Below, in pieces: positions 1-9,984 of a DNA stretch of 22,932 nucleotides. Numbering within the stretch: the first letter of the stretch is position 1; each line of letters begins with the position of its first letter. Source of the DNA: Jimgerdemannia flammicorona (taxonomy: Eukaryota > Mucoromycota > Endogonomycetes > Endogonales > Endogonaceae); NCBI GenBank assembly GCA_003990745.1, contig RBNI01001345.1, forward strand, positions 1 to 22,932. Direction: 5' to 3'. A program made the position numbers and the translations under genes. The notes beneath the pieces were generated by a model. It was not told the DNA's origin. It worked only from the letters and a program-made list of their open reading frames with translations, and did not search any database.

Positions 1-9
1 AAAAAAAAA

Positions 10-2008
10 ATGCATACTGGGCAGGGTGGCCCAAGTGCTTTCGACTGGCAGCAGGTGGAGAGGGGCCCAGGCCTGGGGGGAGGTATGAGAGGGCTGCTGG
101 TTGGTGGATGTGGAAGGGGTAGAGGTGGTGGTGGAGGCTCAGGATCTGGGAAGGCAAGCTTCGCGGAGATGGTGAAGGGGAGACAGCAGGCATCAGGGCT
201 GGAGGGCTGGCTGAGGAAGGGCAAGGAGACCGAGAAGATGACAGTGCAGGGGGGAGCAGCCCTTGGAAGGGGGGGCAGTGGAGCTGGGGGAGTAGCGGCT
301 GGGGGGAGTGTGACTGCTGATGGTGATGGGACTGTCAATTTGAAAAAAATCCAGATGTGATGGCTGATGGTGAGGCTGAGCAGCTGAGGCTTAGAAGACA
401 AGGAGACTTGGCAGATGGTGTAACAGGCCTGGCAGTGGCCCTGTTGCTCAAAAATCAATCTCGGCATTTACAGTTACACTGTACTTTTGGGGCTTAGTGG
501 TGATGGCGAAAATGGTGTTGGGGCTCATTGCTAAGCAGGTGGAAGGAGCCATGTCCATGAAGTTTTTGAAGGGACTGGAGGGAGTGGAGATGGGTTTTGA
601 GGAGGCAGCGCCACTGGAGGAGGCACTGAAGGCTGGATTGGTGGTTGGGGAGATGTGTGTTCTGATGGTACATTGCCTGAAGTGAGATCCCAGATTGGTA
701 CAACTGCTGGTGAAAGGAGTGCCAATGGTGATGGCAATTGAGACAAGAAAGAGAGTTGAGGATTTCATGGCAGAATATGGAGAGGTGGTAGATATTGGAT
801 TCCAGGTCTGAGAAGAGACCTCGCTCAGAACTGGTGATGTGGATGTGAGGATTCAGCTGGCTGGGAAGGAAGCTACTGGGAAGGCAAGGGACTGGCCTTT
901 GGCAATGGTCTGTGGAGCAATCTTGTATAAGGTGACAAGGGTGAAGGGAAGTGAGGAGGAGGAGGAGGATTTATTGGAAGTGCTGGAAGAGTTGGGTGGG
1001 GCTGTAGAGAGGCAAGCGAAGGCTTGGGAGGCCTTTGTGGAGTCAATGCACTTGGAGGTGGTGGATGGAAAGCAGATTCGAGTGATCAAGGAGTAGTGAG
1101 AAAGGACTCAGAGGTGTAAGAGACAGAAGGAGCTGCTGGCCAAGCTGGATAACAGACCAATGGGGGATGTGAGCAAGGTGAAGGGCACAGGGGGAGCCGA
1201 AGTGAGTGTCTGGGCCAGTGAGAGAGAGGGGAAGGATAAGAAGGAGTTGGGGGAGGATAAGGTGAAGCCTAGTATTGACCCATATGCTGATGGTATGCTG
1301 GAGGTTTGGGAGGAGGACTGGGAGGGCTCCCCTACCCCTACCCCTCTTATCAGACGTGGCCTGGCTTCCCGAAACAGAGTGGTAGAGGATGTGCCAATGC
1401 AAGGGGCCCAGAGGGTGCAATTCAGAGTTCCAGAGGTGGCATATGGAGGACAGGTGGTGGCTGCTGGAGAGAAGGAACTGGTGGATGTCCCAGAGGTATG
1501 GGATGAGTCTGCAAGTGCTGGAGCAGACACCACTATGTTGGATGGAAAGAGGCCAGTGACTCTGGGGGGGAAGGAAATGGGGAACTTACTTTGGATGTGC
1601 TGGATGATGAATAACCTGGTGGTGGAAGAGTTGGGGGAGGTGGACTTGCAAGTGATGAGTGATGAGCATTGGGTGAGGATACTGCAGGGGGATGGAGTAA
1701 TGAGGGCATTGAAGGCAGAAATTCTTGTAGTATACCTGGAGGAGGAAGGGTATGAGGTGGATAAGGAGAGAGAGGCAGAGATGGTGGTCATTGCTGGGGA
1801 GAGGGCTGAGTTCTGCTGGAATAAGCATCATGGATTACAGCTTTGGCAGGAGGCATGCATAGAATACTGAGAGGAGTTCGAGGAGAAGGCAGATGGAGAG
1901 ATGAATGAACTGCTGGCTGGATTGGAGGCTCAGAGGGCAGAAGAGGAGGAGGTGGCTGTAGAATACAATCTGGACACAGTGCAGGAAGAGATGAGCATAG
2001 AGCAGTAG
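10..2008 (+). pseudogene. LINE ORF1 (Gag-like protein), copy A, frameshifted
   Basis: ORF1 of the LINE, thought to encode the RNA-binding partner of ORF2. The ATG at 10 is the first available, but copy B has no ATG at this position, so the native start may be further upstream. The motif GPSAFDWQ near the N-terminus (30-51) is shared with copy B, and SAFDWQ with copy C. A Gly-rich stretch follows in frame 1. After an indel between about 360 and 500 the frame changes, and open blocks continue at 497-685, 839-1096 and 1160-1870, rich in Glu, Val and Gly. The final block reads through a TGA (1868-1870) to a TAG at 2006-2008, with a tail rich in Glu (EEEEVAVEY) that may be coiled coil. I see no CCHC zinc knuckle. 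Family membership rests on ORF2; the role is inferred from position. Confidence 0.75.
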
Positions 2009-2038
2009 AGATTGATTGATAATATAATATATTTCACT

Positions 2039-4296
2039 ATGAACAGTACAACCAACATTTTTTCTTTAAACATAAATGGGTTATGGGGTGCTGCTTAACA
2101 TCGGAACATTTTTACTTAGATAAAGGGATTGAAGGCTGATCTTTTCCTCTTGCAGGATGTCAGGTGTGAGGATGACTCTAATAGGATGGAATGGATGAAG
2201 GAATGGAGAGGTGTGGCAATTTGGCAGAGCAAGGTTGGGATTTTGATTCAGAAAGGCAGAGGGGAGGTACAGGATGTGAGGAGCTGGGGGGAAAGACTGG
2301 TCTGGGGTGAGTGGATTCATACAGGCTGGGAACCGGTTACAGTTAGCTCCTGCTACTGCCCTGCTGTATGGGGTGAGCATGTAGATTGGGTGAAAAGTTT
2401 ACGGGAGAGTGGGATCCTTGCAGAGGCTGGGGTGGATATGCTTGGAGGAGATTTTAATATGGTTTGGGACACACAGTTGGATAGAACAGATGGAGGATGT
2501 GGTGCTGAGAGCAGGAGTGGAGGGCTGGTGGCATGGGAGGAAGTAGAAAGACTAAGCACACTGGTAGATGCTGGTAGGGAGTGCTGGGGGAATAGGAGGG
2601 TTTATACACATTGGGCAGGGGGTCTGGGGACAAGAATCGACTGGATTTTGACAGCCAGCTGCTGGGGCCTCGATGTTTGGAAGTCACTGGAGGTGGAATG
2701 GTGTCTATGGTCAGATTACTGGGGGCTTTTGGGACAGGGGTGCTTTGGGGGAAGTGGGGATGGGCCTGGACATTGGCACCTCAATTTCTCTTTGTTAGAT
2801 GATAAGACCCAGTGGGATGAGTGGGCTAAGGACATTCAGCTGCAGATGGAGAACTGGTGGCAGGAAGGCACCTCAGTTGGGGTTTGGTGGATGAGGATGA
2901 AGGAGATGGCCAAGATTTACTGGAGTGAGGCTGGCAAGGAGGCAGGGAAGTAGTGAAGGCAAAGAGTGTGTTGGGCTTCTACTAGATTGACTAGGCTTCT
3001 GGAGGAGTGGCCAAGGCTGACGGGGTTGGAGGGAGAAGAAGATTGGAGATTAATGAGGGTGAAAATAGAGGTTGGGGAGCTACAACAGGTGCTGTGGGAA
3101 GTGGAAGAGGCAAAGGTACAGAGCTTGATGGCATGGCTTCACTGGCAGAATCTGGAGGAAGGAGAGAGGCCTTCCAAGTTCCTTACAAGGGCCCTTAGGG
3201 CGAGATGGGTACAGCAATGGTAGGAAGAGGTGTTGGACTCAGATAGTATACTAGTGCATGGGGTACAGGACATTCTTGGATCACTGAAGGAGCGATGGAG
3301 TGGATTGTGGAGTGAGGAGGAGGGTGGGGTGGATGCCACTACCATTGATCAAATATTGGAGGATTGGCACCCACCACAAGTCGAGGGGCTAGGTGACCTG
3401 GTGATACCTGTACAGGAGGATGATATCCACCAGGTTCTTGCCATGACAATGCCAGGTATGGCACCTGGGGAGGATGGTCTGCCCTGGGACTTTTGGAAGC
3501 AAATGGTTGGAGTCCCAGGGGTGATGGGAGAGATGACAGCATTGTGTGACTTTATTCTATAGACAGGGAGGTGGGTGGGAGAGCAGGACCTTGGGCTGGT
3601 GATGCTGCTTTATAAGAGCAAAGGAAGGCGGGAGGATTGGAAGAACTGGCAGCCAATAATGTTGCTAGATATGGACAGAAAGTTGGTAACTAAGGTGGTG
3701 GTGGCAAGACTACAGAAGGTGGCCCAGCAAGTTGTAGGTGTTGAGCAGAGGGGATTTGTGGGTGGTCGGCTCATCAGGGATGGCACAGCCTGGGGTACAT
3801 GGAGTTATTGAAGGGGCAAGGGCCTGTAGACTGGATGGGTGTCTAGTCTTCTTGGATCAGGAGAAGGCTTATGACTGGGTGCGAAGAGTCTGGCTGGTGA
3901 AAGTTTTGAATAGGATGGGGGTTCCATGCCAATTCCAGTCAGCAATGGTCAGCCTACTGGAAGGGAGTAGGGCTGCACTCATGTGTAATGGACATAGAGG
4001 GGTAGCATTCCCCTTGGGTAGGGGGGTGCCCCAGGGAGACCTGCTGTCCCCCATTTTGTATGCTCTTTCCCTGGAACCCCTTATGGACAGAATTAGGTCT
4101 CTGTCTTCAGCATTGGATGGAAAGTTGGGGCCTTTGCAGATGATATGGTGGTTGGTTTGGGATTGATTGCTGATGTTAAAGAGCTCAAAAAGACTGTAGA
4201 GTGGTATGAGGAGAACTCTGAAGCTAAGCTGAATTGGCATAAGTGTGAAACAATGGTGCTAGGCAACGGCCTGGTAGGAGGGGAGGTGGGTCTGGA
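2039..4296 (+). pseudogene. LINE ORF2 (APE endonuclease + reverse transcriptase), copy A, truncated
   Basis: ORF2 nicks target DNA and reverse-transcribes the element RNA. The ATG at 2039 starts the peptide MNSTTNIFSLNINGL, also seen in copy B. Endonuclease motifs: NINGL, LLQDVR (in place of LLQET), GDFN (2447-2458), RIDWIL (2633-2650) and WSDY (in place of SDH). RT motifs: GERPSKFL; GEDGLPWDFWK; LLYK followed by REDWKNWQPIMLL; QRGFVGG; FLDQEKAYD (3849-3875); GVPQGDLLSPILY (about 4022-4062); and FADDM (4133-4147), the catalytic box. Damage: early TAA (2096) and TAG (2117), a stop near 2951, another near 3221, a TAG near 3560, a +/- frameshift near 3,790 and its return near 4,100. The frame ends at the junction near 4,296, so the thumb and C-terminal domain are absent. 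The gap of 30 bases after ORF1 is typical of a bicistronic LINE. Confidence 0.9.
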
Positions 4297-4300
4297 TGCC
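4285..4300. other. Tail-to-tail junction between LINE copies A and C
   Basis: Left of this point the sequence follows the ORF2 of copy A (peptide KLNWHKCETMVLG, matched by copy B at about 17,124-17,163). Right of it the minus strand follows an earlier part of ORF2 (peptide ALNIEQQLENWHP, matched by copy A near 3,340-3,370). The two copies meet with opposite orientation and neither has a 3' end. The position is uncertain by about 10 bases. A deletion between opposed insertions, ectopic recombination or an assembly chimera would all give this picture. Confidence 0.75.
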
Positions 4301-5672
4301 AATTCTCCAACTGCTGTTCAATGTTCAGAGCATTCTCACCTGCTACTTCTTCACTCCATAAATTCCCCCAATGAGTCCTCAGCAATCTCAGAATCTTAGA
4401 AGTCCCTGCTACTATCTCCCCATCCTTATTCAAAAATATCATCCTACTGCTATCTGGTTCTCATTTATTTTTTTTATTTTTTTTTATAGTCAGCTGTCTG
4501 GTTCTCTGAGTTTGAAGCAACTGTGAAAGAAACCTAGTGGGCTTCTCCCCCTCCTCCAACCTCTGCCACCACAGCCTTACCACTATCCCCTTTAGCTGAA
4601 CCTCTTTCTCTATTTGTAGCACTTCCTTTAGCTCATCTACTTTCTTTTATATCTGCAGAATTTGCCAATCAGCCACCCCCCAATCCTCCAGAGACCCTGC
4701 CCATCTCTCCAGAAGTGCTGCCAATCTCTGTGAAGCCCATTGCACTCACCACCACTGCTGAGCACTCCTTCCTTTCCCTGCCTCCCTCCAGTATCTCTGA
4801 GCACTCGATTTCAGTCACTGCTAGTGATCCCCAATCACCAATCCCTTCTCCCACCACCTACCAATCTTCTCAATAACTTCCACCTCTCAGTCTGTCCATA
4901 AGGAACCATCCTCCAACAAAGAAGAATTCAGTCACCAATGTCCAGGCCCATCCCCACTTCCCCCAAATCTCCCACTCTCTATTAGACCCCAGTGATCTGA
5001 CCATGGGCACCAAACCACCTCTAGTATATTTCAGACATCTACTCCCCAGCACTCTGCCATCAATACCCAGTTGATCCTAGTGCTCAGCCTTGTCACCCAG
5101 TGAGTATAAATTTGGTGATCCACCTAAAAATATCACCCTGAGTCAACCAAGGAGCTCAACCTCTCAATCTCCATCCAATCATCCAATCTGCCACTTCTGT
5201 CTCTCATTCCTCTGCTGCCATCAGTCCTGTCTATCCCATTATTATGTACTATGTTGAAATCACCCACCAGGCAATCAATCCCTGCCTCATTCATAACACC
5301 AGCCTCTCTCAGAACTCTGATCCAATCTATGTATTCCCCCCTCTCAGCCAGGCAATAATATGACCCAACAGTCAAAGGGTTCCACCCAGGCCTTGTCTAT
5401 ACTCCCCACACCAACCTACTCTCCCAATATCCAATGTCCCCAATGTTCCCTATCCCCTTTCAAATCAGAATGCCCACCCACCCAGTCCACATAGCTGCTC
5501 TACCCCATTCTCTAGTCTAGTCCTGTAAGTCTATATCTACCTTATACTGTACATCCTGTAGTAAGAAAAAATCCACATCCAGTCCCCTTAGCCAGCCAAA
5601 GATATTCCTTCACTATGCTGCTCCCCTCAACCCATCCACATTCAAAGAAAAGATTCTAGTTGTACTATTTAT
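4297..5672 (-). pseudogene. LINE ORF2 fragment (endonuclease and RT N-terminus), copy C
   Basis: Endonuclease half of ORF2. The start region reads xNSTTRIFSLNVDGL with the initiator ATG changed to ATA (5670-5672), a G-to-A change of RIP type. FLLQDVQ follows, then the longest open block (5133-5375), containing SYYCLAERGEYIDW, GDFN and IDRTDG, equivalent to the catalytic core of copy A. Further down come the block that corresponds to copy A 2,611-2,802, then the linker to RT with LRTHWGNLWSEE. Stops and frameshifts separate these blocks. The RT catalytic motifs (FxDxxKAYD, FADD) are absent because the copy ends at the junction with A. Confidence 0.82.
4463..4492 (-). repeat. Micro-insertion with poly(A) flanked by 14-bp direct repeats
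   Basis: On the minus strand the insert reads TGACTAT, then nine A, T, eight A, TAAAT. It is flanked by direct repeats at 4449-4462 and 4493-4506 (plus strand GCT[A/G]TCTGGTTCTC, one transition difference). It interrupts ORF2 of copy C where copies A and B have nothing comparable. The layout (few unique bases, poly(A), target-site duplication) is that of an extremely 5'-truncated LINE-mediated insertion. Confidence 0.6.
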
Positions 5673-5703
5673 ATTGAAAAATGTTTGATATTGAGAGCCT
5701 AGT

Positions 5704-7610
5704 CTAGAATTCTATACTCATCTCATCTCATCTCCAGCCAGATCCACATACTACTCTGCCTCCAACTCATCCTCTGCTACAGCCTGAGCATCTAGTGCTT
5801 CCAAGATTTCCTGACACTCCACCCCATCCACAATCTCTATTTCTGACCAATAATCCATACATACTACTCTCCACTTCTCCAACCCCTTCCTCAAACCCTA
5901 CAAGTATGCTGTTTGGTTATTTGCAATCCTCTGAAGGACCTCCTTCCTCTGATCATCCACTTGATATTCCTCTGACTCCAAGAGCACCACTAGGATCTCA
6001 TTTCTAATCTTCCTTGGCACCTCCTCCCCACAAAGAATTTCCTCTCAATATCTATCACTTAGGACCTAGAAGTCCTCTTCTCCCAGCTCCTCAGCTGTCA
6101 CCCCCTCCAGAGTCTTCTACAGCCACTTCTCTTCATTCACTGCCTCAGAAACACCCTGGACAACTCCTTCAACCTCCACTATAGGGTCCACCAAGATGCT
6201 CCTCCTCCCTGACTCATCCCACTCCTCCTTCAGTATGTCCAGTAGTTCCTCCTCCCCCCCTGCTCCACTCAGGACACCATACTGAGGGTGAACTTCCTCC
6301 CTCATTTCTGCATCCTCCACTATACTGCCCAGTCCCTCCTTACTTGATCCACCCTGGGCTGCATTCTGAACCATCCTGTGCTCCCCAGCCCAGGTACTGT
6401 CCCTCAGTCCAGCACCACCTTCTCCCACCCCACTATCTGCCACACTCCCTCCCAGCTTCACTAACAACTTCTTCTGGATTTGCCTCTCCTGCATCTTCCT
6501 CCAGATCCTCTTGTCCATCCTGATCCTCTTTCTATCCACAATCTCCACCACTATCTTGGCCTCATACTCCTTCCAAGTCAGTCTCCTCCTCTCAACTGCT
6601 TCTGCCAGATCCTCAAGAGCCTCTAACAAGTTCTCCTCTTCCTCTGGTGTCTCTTTCACCCATGAGACCTTGTACTCAACTGGTCCCCACTTAAGAGTAA
6701 CAGGCCAGTCTCTTGCCTTCCCTGTATTCTCCCTTCTAGCCAGTCTTACCTTGATGTTGCCATCTCTTGTCCAAAGTTCAGTACCCTCCCAGACTCTGAA
6801 TCTGATGTCCATGATCTCTCTATACTCCTTGACCACCTCTACAATCAGCTCCCTGGCCCTCTCCCTCAACACCATAGGAAGATCCAACACTGTCAACTAT
6901 ACTACTTGGGGGTTCCAGCACATATACCTGGCCATAGGAACCACCACTCCATCCACTACTACCCCCTTCTCCATAGCCTCCAACAACAATGCCTCTTCCT
7001 CAAATCTAACCTTGAACCCTTCTTTTCCCTTCAAGAACTTCCCTGAAGCTGCCTCCTTCACCTCCTGTACTACTAACCTCAAAATCATCCTCGCAGTCAC
7101 TACTAAGCCTCAGAAGTACAATGTGATGTCAAATTCTGACCTCAACTTTTTGAGTAACAATGCTGACAATATACCAGTTATGCCATCTGCCAGGTCCCCA
7201 GGCCTCATGCCCTCCCTCTGTTCTGATCTGCGAACAACCATAACATCTGGATTTTTTTCCAGATCTTCAGTCATAGCTCCATCAGCAGTCACATATCCAG
7301 CCCCTACTCTCCCCCCCCCCCCTACTGCCTGGCCCTCCTATGGGGGCCCCTCTCTGTCTCCCAACTGTAGCCATCAATACCTTCTCCAGTCTCAACTAAC
7401 TATCCAAACCAGATACTATTCTCCCCCTCTTGACCTTATCAGAAATGTTGTCCTTTCCCCTCTCTGTTGCCTCAATCTGCTCCTCCCTCCATCACTAATA
7501 CCATGACCAACCATAGAAGACTCTGGCATCCCCAAACTATCTCCCTATCTCCTCCTGACATACTGCCAGTCAAAGGCACTGCTGCCCCCCTGGCCAACAT
7601 ACTCACTAAT
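5704..7610 (-). pseudogene. LINE ORF1 (Gag-like protein), copy C
   Basis: ORF1 of copy C. Its stop (minus-strand TAG at 5704-5706, after the peptide SIEF) aligns with the ORF1 ends of copies A (SIEQ) and B (SIEL). The best-preserved block is 259 codons at 6117-6896: it holds IRFRVWEGTEL and VRLARRENTGKARDWP, conserved with A and B, then a long Glu/Arg-rich part (ETPEEEENLLEALEDL) likely to form coiled coil. The N-terminal motif SAFDWQ is at 7563-7580. Open blocks at 6897-7100 and 7110-7292 fill the middle, separated by stops. A C10 run near 7,310-7,322 is a likely indel site. No zinc knuckle is visible. Confidence 0.78.
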
Positions 7611-7639
7611 ACAGATTGCTGTCTAAGTTGATAGTCTCC

Positions 7640-8560
7640 TTTCACTAAAATATTGCAGAAAGTGTTGTCTGAGTCTTGTATCACCTGAATGTTACTGGTG
7701 AAAGATATCAAGTAGATTGACCAGACCTATTGTTACAGCATTAGATGCAGTATCTATCTAGAAACTATACCCAGTATAAAGGTGGGAGTTGAGGCTGATA
7801 TGAGGTAATAGAGACTGCAGGCAGTCTACTAGCCAATATTAAGAGAATGTCTATCTGTCAGGCAGAGAGAAAAGTGGAGTAGCATCAGATACTAGAAAGG
7901 AGAGGAATAGATGGTAAAGTAGAGTGACTGTGTAGAGTATACCAGAGGATCCCCAAGGGATATAAAATGAGATGCTCTGTAGAAAAGGGTCAGTTTTGGA
8001 AGAGAGAAGAATGAGGACAATATAGAAGAGAAGAGTGAGAGAGGGACAGAAGAAACATAATCTTGGAATATATATATTGTGGAGTTGAAGAAGTAGTCTC
8101 AAGGGATCCCTCTTAAATGAAGAAAACAAAAGTAAGTGAGTATAATAGTAGTCTCAAACATGAGGTCAGGAGCATTACCATTTAGCTAGAGGTATAGAAG
8201 TAGACAGCAGAGGCAGTTTGATGTAATGGGGAATTGGGATTATATATTTAATATGCCCAGTCACTACTTGATACTATAAAGGACCCTGGGCAGTTGTTGA
8301 AGCCCCACCAATAGATTGGGCAAACCAGAGTTGATATATAAAGAATAGACTGCTGATAGATACTTCTTGATAATGGTTAGTACAAGATAGTGAAAGGCCA
8401 ATGAGAAAACCCAGCACATCAGCACCAACTCAGATACAGAGGCATGGGTAGGTTGGTTAGGGTATAAAGGGCACAGAACTGCAGAAAGCTCTATTGGCCA
8501 GATGAGTATGATCAGTATGTCAATCTTGCCAGACTGAACTGAAGAAAGAAGAATATAAGA
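7640..8560 (-). pseudogene. Tyrosine recombinase of the DIRS-type element
   Basis: This enzyme integrates the circular DNA copy of DIRS elements. The core-binding part is recognisable on the minus strand near 8,270-8,385: KKYLSAVYSLYINSGLPN, equivalent to the conserved helix of this family (YLSAVRSLH type). Next come PITS, then FLHLRGIP, matching the first catalytic Arg box (FLRxGE type). Near 7,900-7,990 SKTDPFLQ is another family block. The C-terminal box near 7,715-7,783 reads YTGYSF, stop, IDTASNAVTIGLVNLL, equivalent to HSFRIGAATTAA: the catalytic His is now Tyr and the second catalytic Arg is a stop. Several frame changes are needed to follow it. It is certainly inactive. Confidence 0.8.
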
Positions 8561-8599
8561 AGTAGAAGGCAGAAGTTTCAGTAGATCCTATTGGTATTG

Positions 8600-9960
8600 G
8601 GAGTAACTATACAGAAGGGGTAAGAGAGTAAAACCAGGCCAAATTAGCATGTAAGAGGGCATCAGCAATACTATTGTCTTGAGATAAGATATACATAGCA
8701 TGTAAGTAGAAGATATATTGTACTATCAGTAGTGAGATATAGTATAGTAGTTCAAGAAGAGTGGGGTTAGTAGTAGTGTCAGAGTTGATAATATATAGGA
8801 TGACCTAGTTGTCAGTATGGAGAAGGATGCAGCAGAATGTCTAATGTGAGCTCCATGTGATAGTAGCCAAAATGATGGTATATAGTTCTTTAAATTGAAT
8901 GTCAAGATATTATATTGAGGTGGACCAAGGAAATGTGAACTATTTACTCTCAAAATAGGTACCCAGGCCTATCTCACCACTAGTATCTGTCCAGACATGA
9001 GTATCTGGAGTAGCTGTCCTGTCAGCAGAGTAAAATACTGAGACACCATTCTAATGTGATAAAAATATAATCTACTACTAAATATCAGCCTGGAATTTAT
9101 CATCAAGCATAATAGTAAATCAGTCAGTTGATAGATAATTGATAAAGTGCCACAGAAATGGTAGGCCTGGTGGGATGATTTTGCAGACAAAACTCAGTGA
9201 CCCAATAAGAGATTGAGGCTGTGTTTAAGAGCTGATATGTATGCTGGGGGAGCTATTAGCAAAACTTGTCCATGATGTCTGAGAGTTTCCAGCTGGAAGG
9301 CAGGCCTCTATGGCAACCAAATCCAGTTCAATGTCTAGGAAGACAATACATGTTGATGGTTCAATGATTTTTTGTAGTTGTATTGTCCATCTAAGGTAGT
9401 GACAGAGGTGAAGGAACTGAGAGAGATTGGAGGATGCAAGGAGATAGTCATTGGGTGGCAATGTGAGGATAAAATTATCTATATAATAGAGAAGATATTG
9501 GAGGCCTTAGTGATGGGCAATCCATGTGAGCAGCTTGGTGAAGATGTTGAATAGGAAAGGAGAAGAGCTGGTACCAAATAGAAGGCAGTGGTCAAAGTAG
9601 TACTGTCCTAGTCATTCAAATTCAAGTAATTCCCAATCTGATGGATGGATGCATATATGACAAATAGCATCAGTGATGTCAACCTTGGAAAGTAGACAGA
9701 CTCAACCAAAGTACCAAATAAGGTCCAGACCATTGTTAAAACATATATAGAATATATATTAGATATCTATATCAATACTAGCATTGATAGAGGAACCATG
9801 TCAGGGCCTGGAGAGGTCATGAATATATCACCATTTAGACAATGAATTCTTCTAGGCAACCATGTTCAGAGGTGAGAAGTGAAATAGGAGAAATGGTAGG
9901 ATTGAGAATGGGCCATATATATAACTGACTACTACTTCTAGAACAATACCCTTAGAGATT
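8600..9960 (-). pseudogene. Reverse transcriptase-RNase H of the DIRS-type element
   Basis: Read on the minus strand. RT blocks: KW, stop, YIHDLSRP (9,806-9,838), then VDITDAICHICIHPSDWEL, YYFDHCLLFG with SSPFLFNIFTKLLTWI, and the catalytic box YYIDNF (9,471-9,488), where the expected second Asp of YxDD is Asn. After it comes VFLDIELDLVAIEACLP, a hallmark of DIRS-like RTs (FLGIELDTxxMEARLP type), then LIGSLSFVCKIIPPG. RNase H follows with WTDTSGEIGLGTYF (8,955-9,000), DIQFKELYTI and SQDNSIADALLHAN (8,641-8,683). At least ten stops and several indels interrupt the frame. The assignment rests on many independent blocks in the right order and is firm. Confidence 0.88.
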
Positions 9961-9984
9961 GCTTCAGCATTAGTGATTGCTAAC

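Larger units (their letters stand above)
1..4296 (+). mobile_element. LINE copy A (Tad/I-like non-LTR retrotransposon, 3'-truncated)
   Basis: A non-LTR retrotransposon with two consecutive reading frames: a Gly- and Glu-rich ORF1 (10-2008) and an ORF2 with APE-type endonuclease and reverse transcriptase (2039-4296). The same order and related peptides recur in copies B and C of this window, which defines one family. The 3' half of ORF2 (thumb, C-terminal zinc finger), the 3' UTR and the poly(A) tail are missing: homology to copy B stops at about 4,290, where copy C begins in the opposite direction. It has fewer stops and more CpG than the other copies, so it is the least decayed one. The left edge is the A run at 1-10, so the true 5' end may lie outside the window. 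Confidence 0.9.
4297..7610 (-). mobile_element. LINE copy C, same family as A, inverted and 3'-truncated
   Basis: On the minus strand this region repeats the plan of copy A: ORF1 (about 7,610 down to 5,704) then ORF2 (5,672 down to about 4,297). Endonuclease peptides such as GDFN with a following IDRTDG, the block WGKWGWAWTL in a shadow frame, and LRTHWGNLWSEE correspond one-to-one to copy A. The protein is only moderately similar to A, so this is a separate, older copy rather than a recent duplicate. Its 5' end abuts the recombinase end of the DIRS-like element near 7,610-7,640. A 30-base A-rich insertion with flanking repeats sits at 4,463-4,492. Confidence 0.88.

Noticed and set aside
1108..1791. 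Minus-strand frame of 227 codons over LINE A
   Set aside because: Low-complexity Ser/Pro-rich antisense shadow of ORF1; no counterpart in the other copies.
4296..4297. LINE A and C as a single twin-primed insertion
   Set aside because: Twin priming inverts one part of a single element; here both arms contain the complete 5' half and differ too much to come from one RNA.
6511..7506. Longest uninterrupted frame of the window, 331 codons on the plus strand
   Set aside because: It is Ser/Leu/Thr-rich antisense of LINE C ORF1, whose minus-strand reading has conserved counterparts in copies A and B.
8726..8953. Independent small protein gene on the minus strand
   Set aside because: It overlaps, in another frame, the RNase H region of the DIRS-type element, which has the recognisable motifs.
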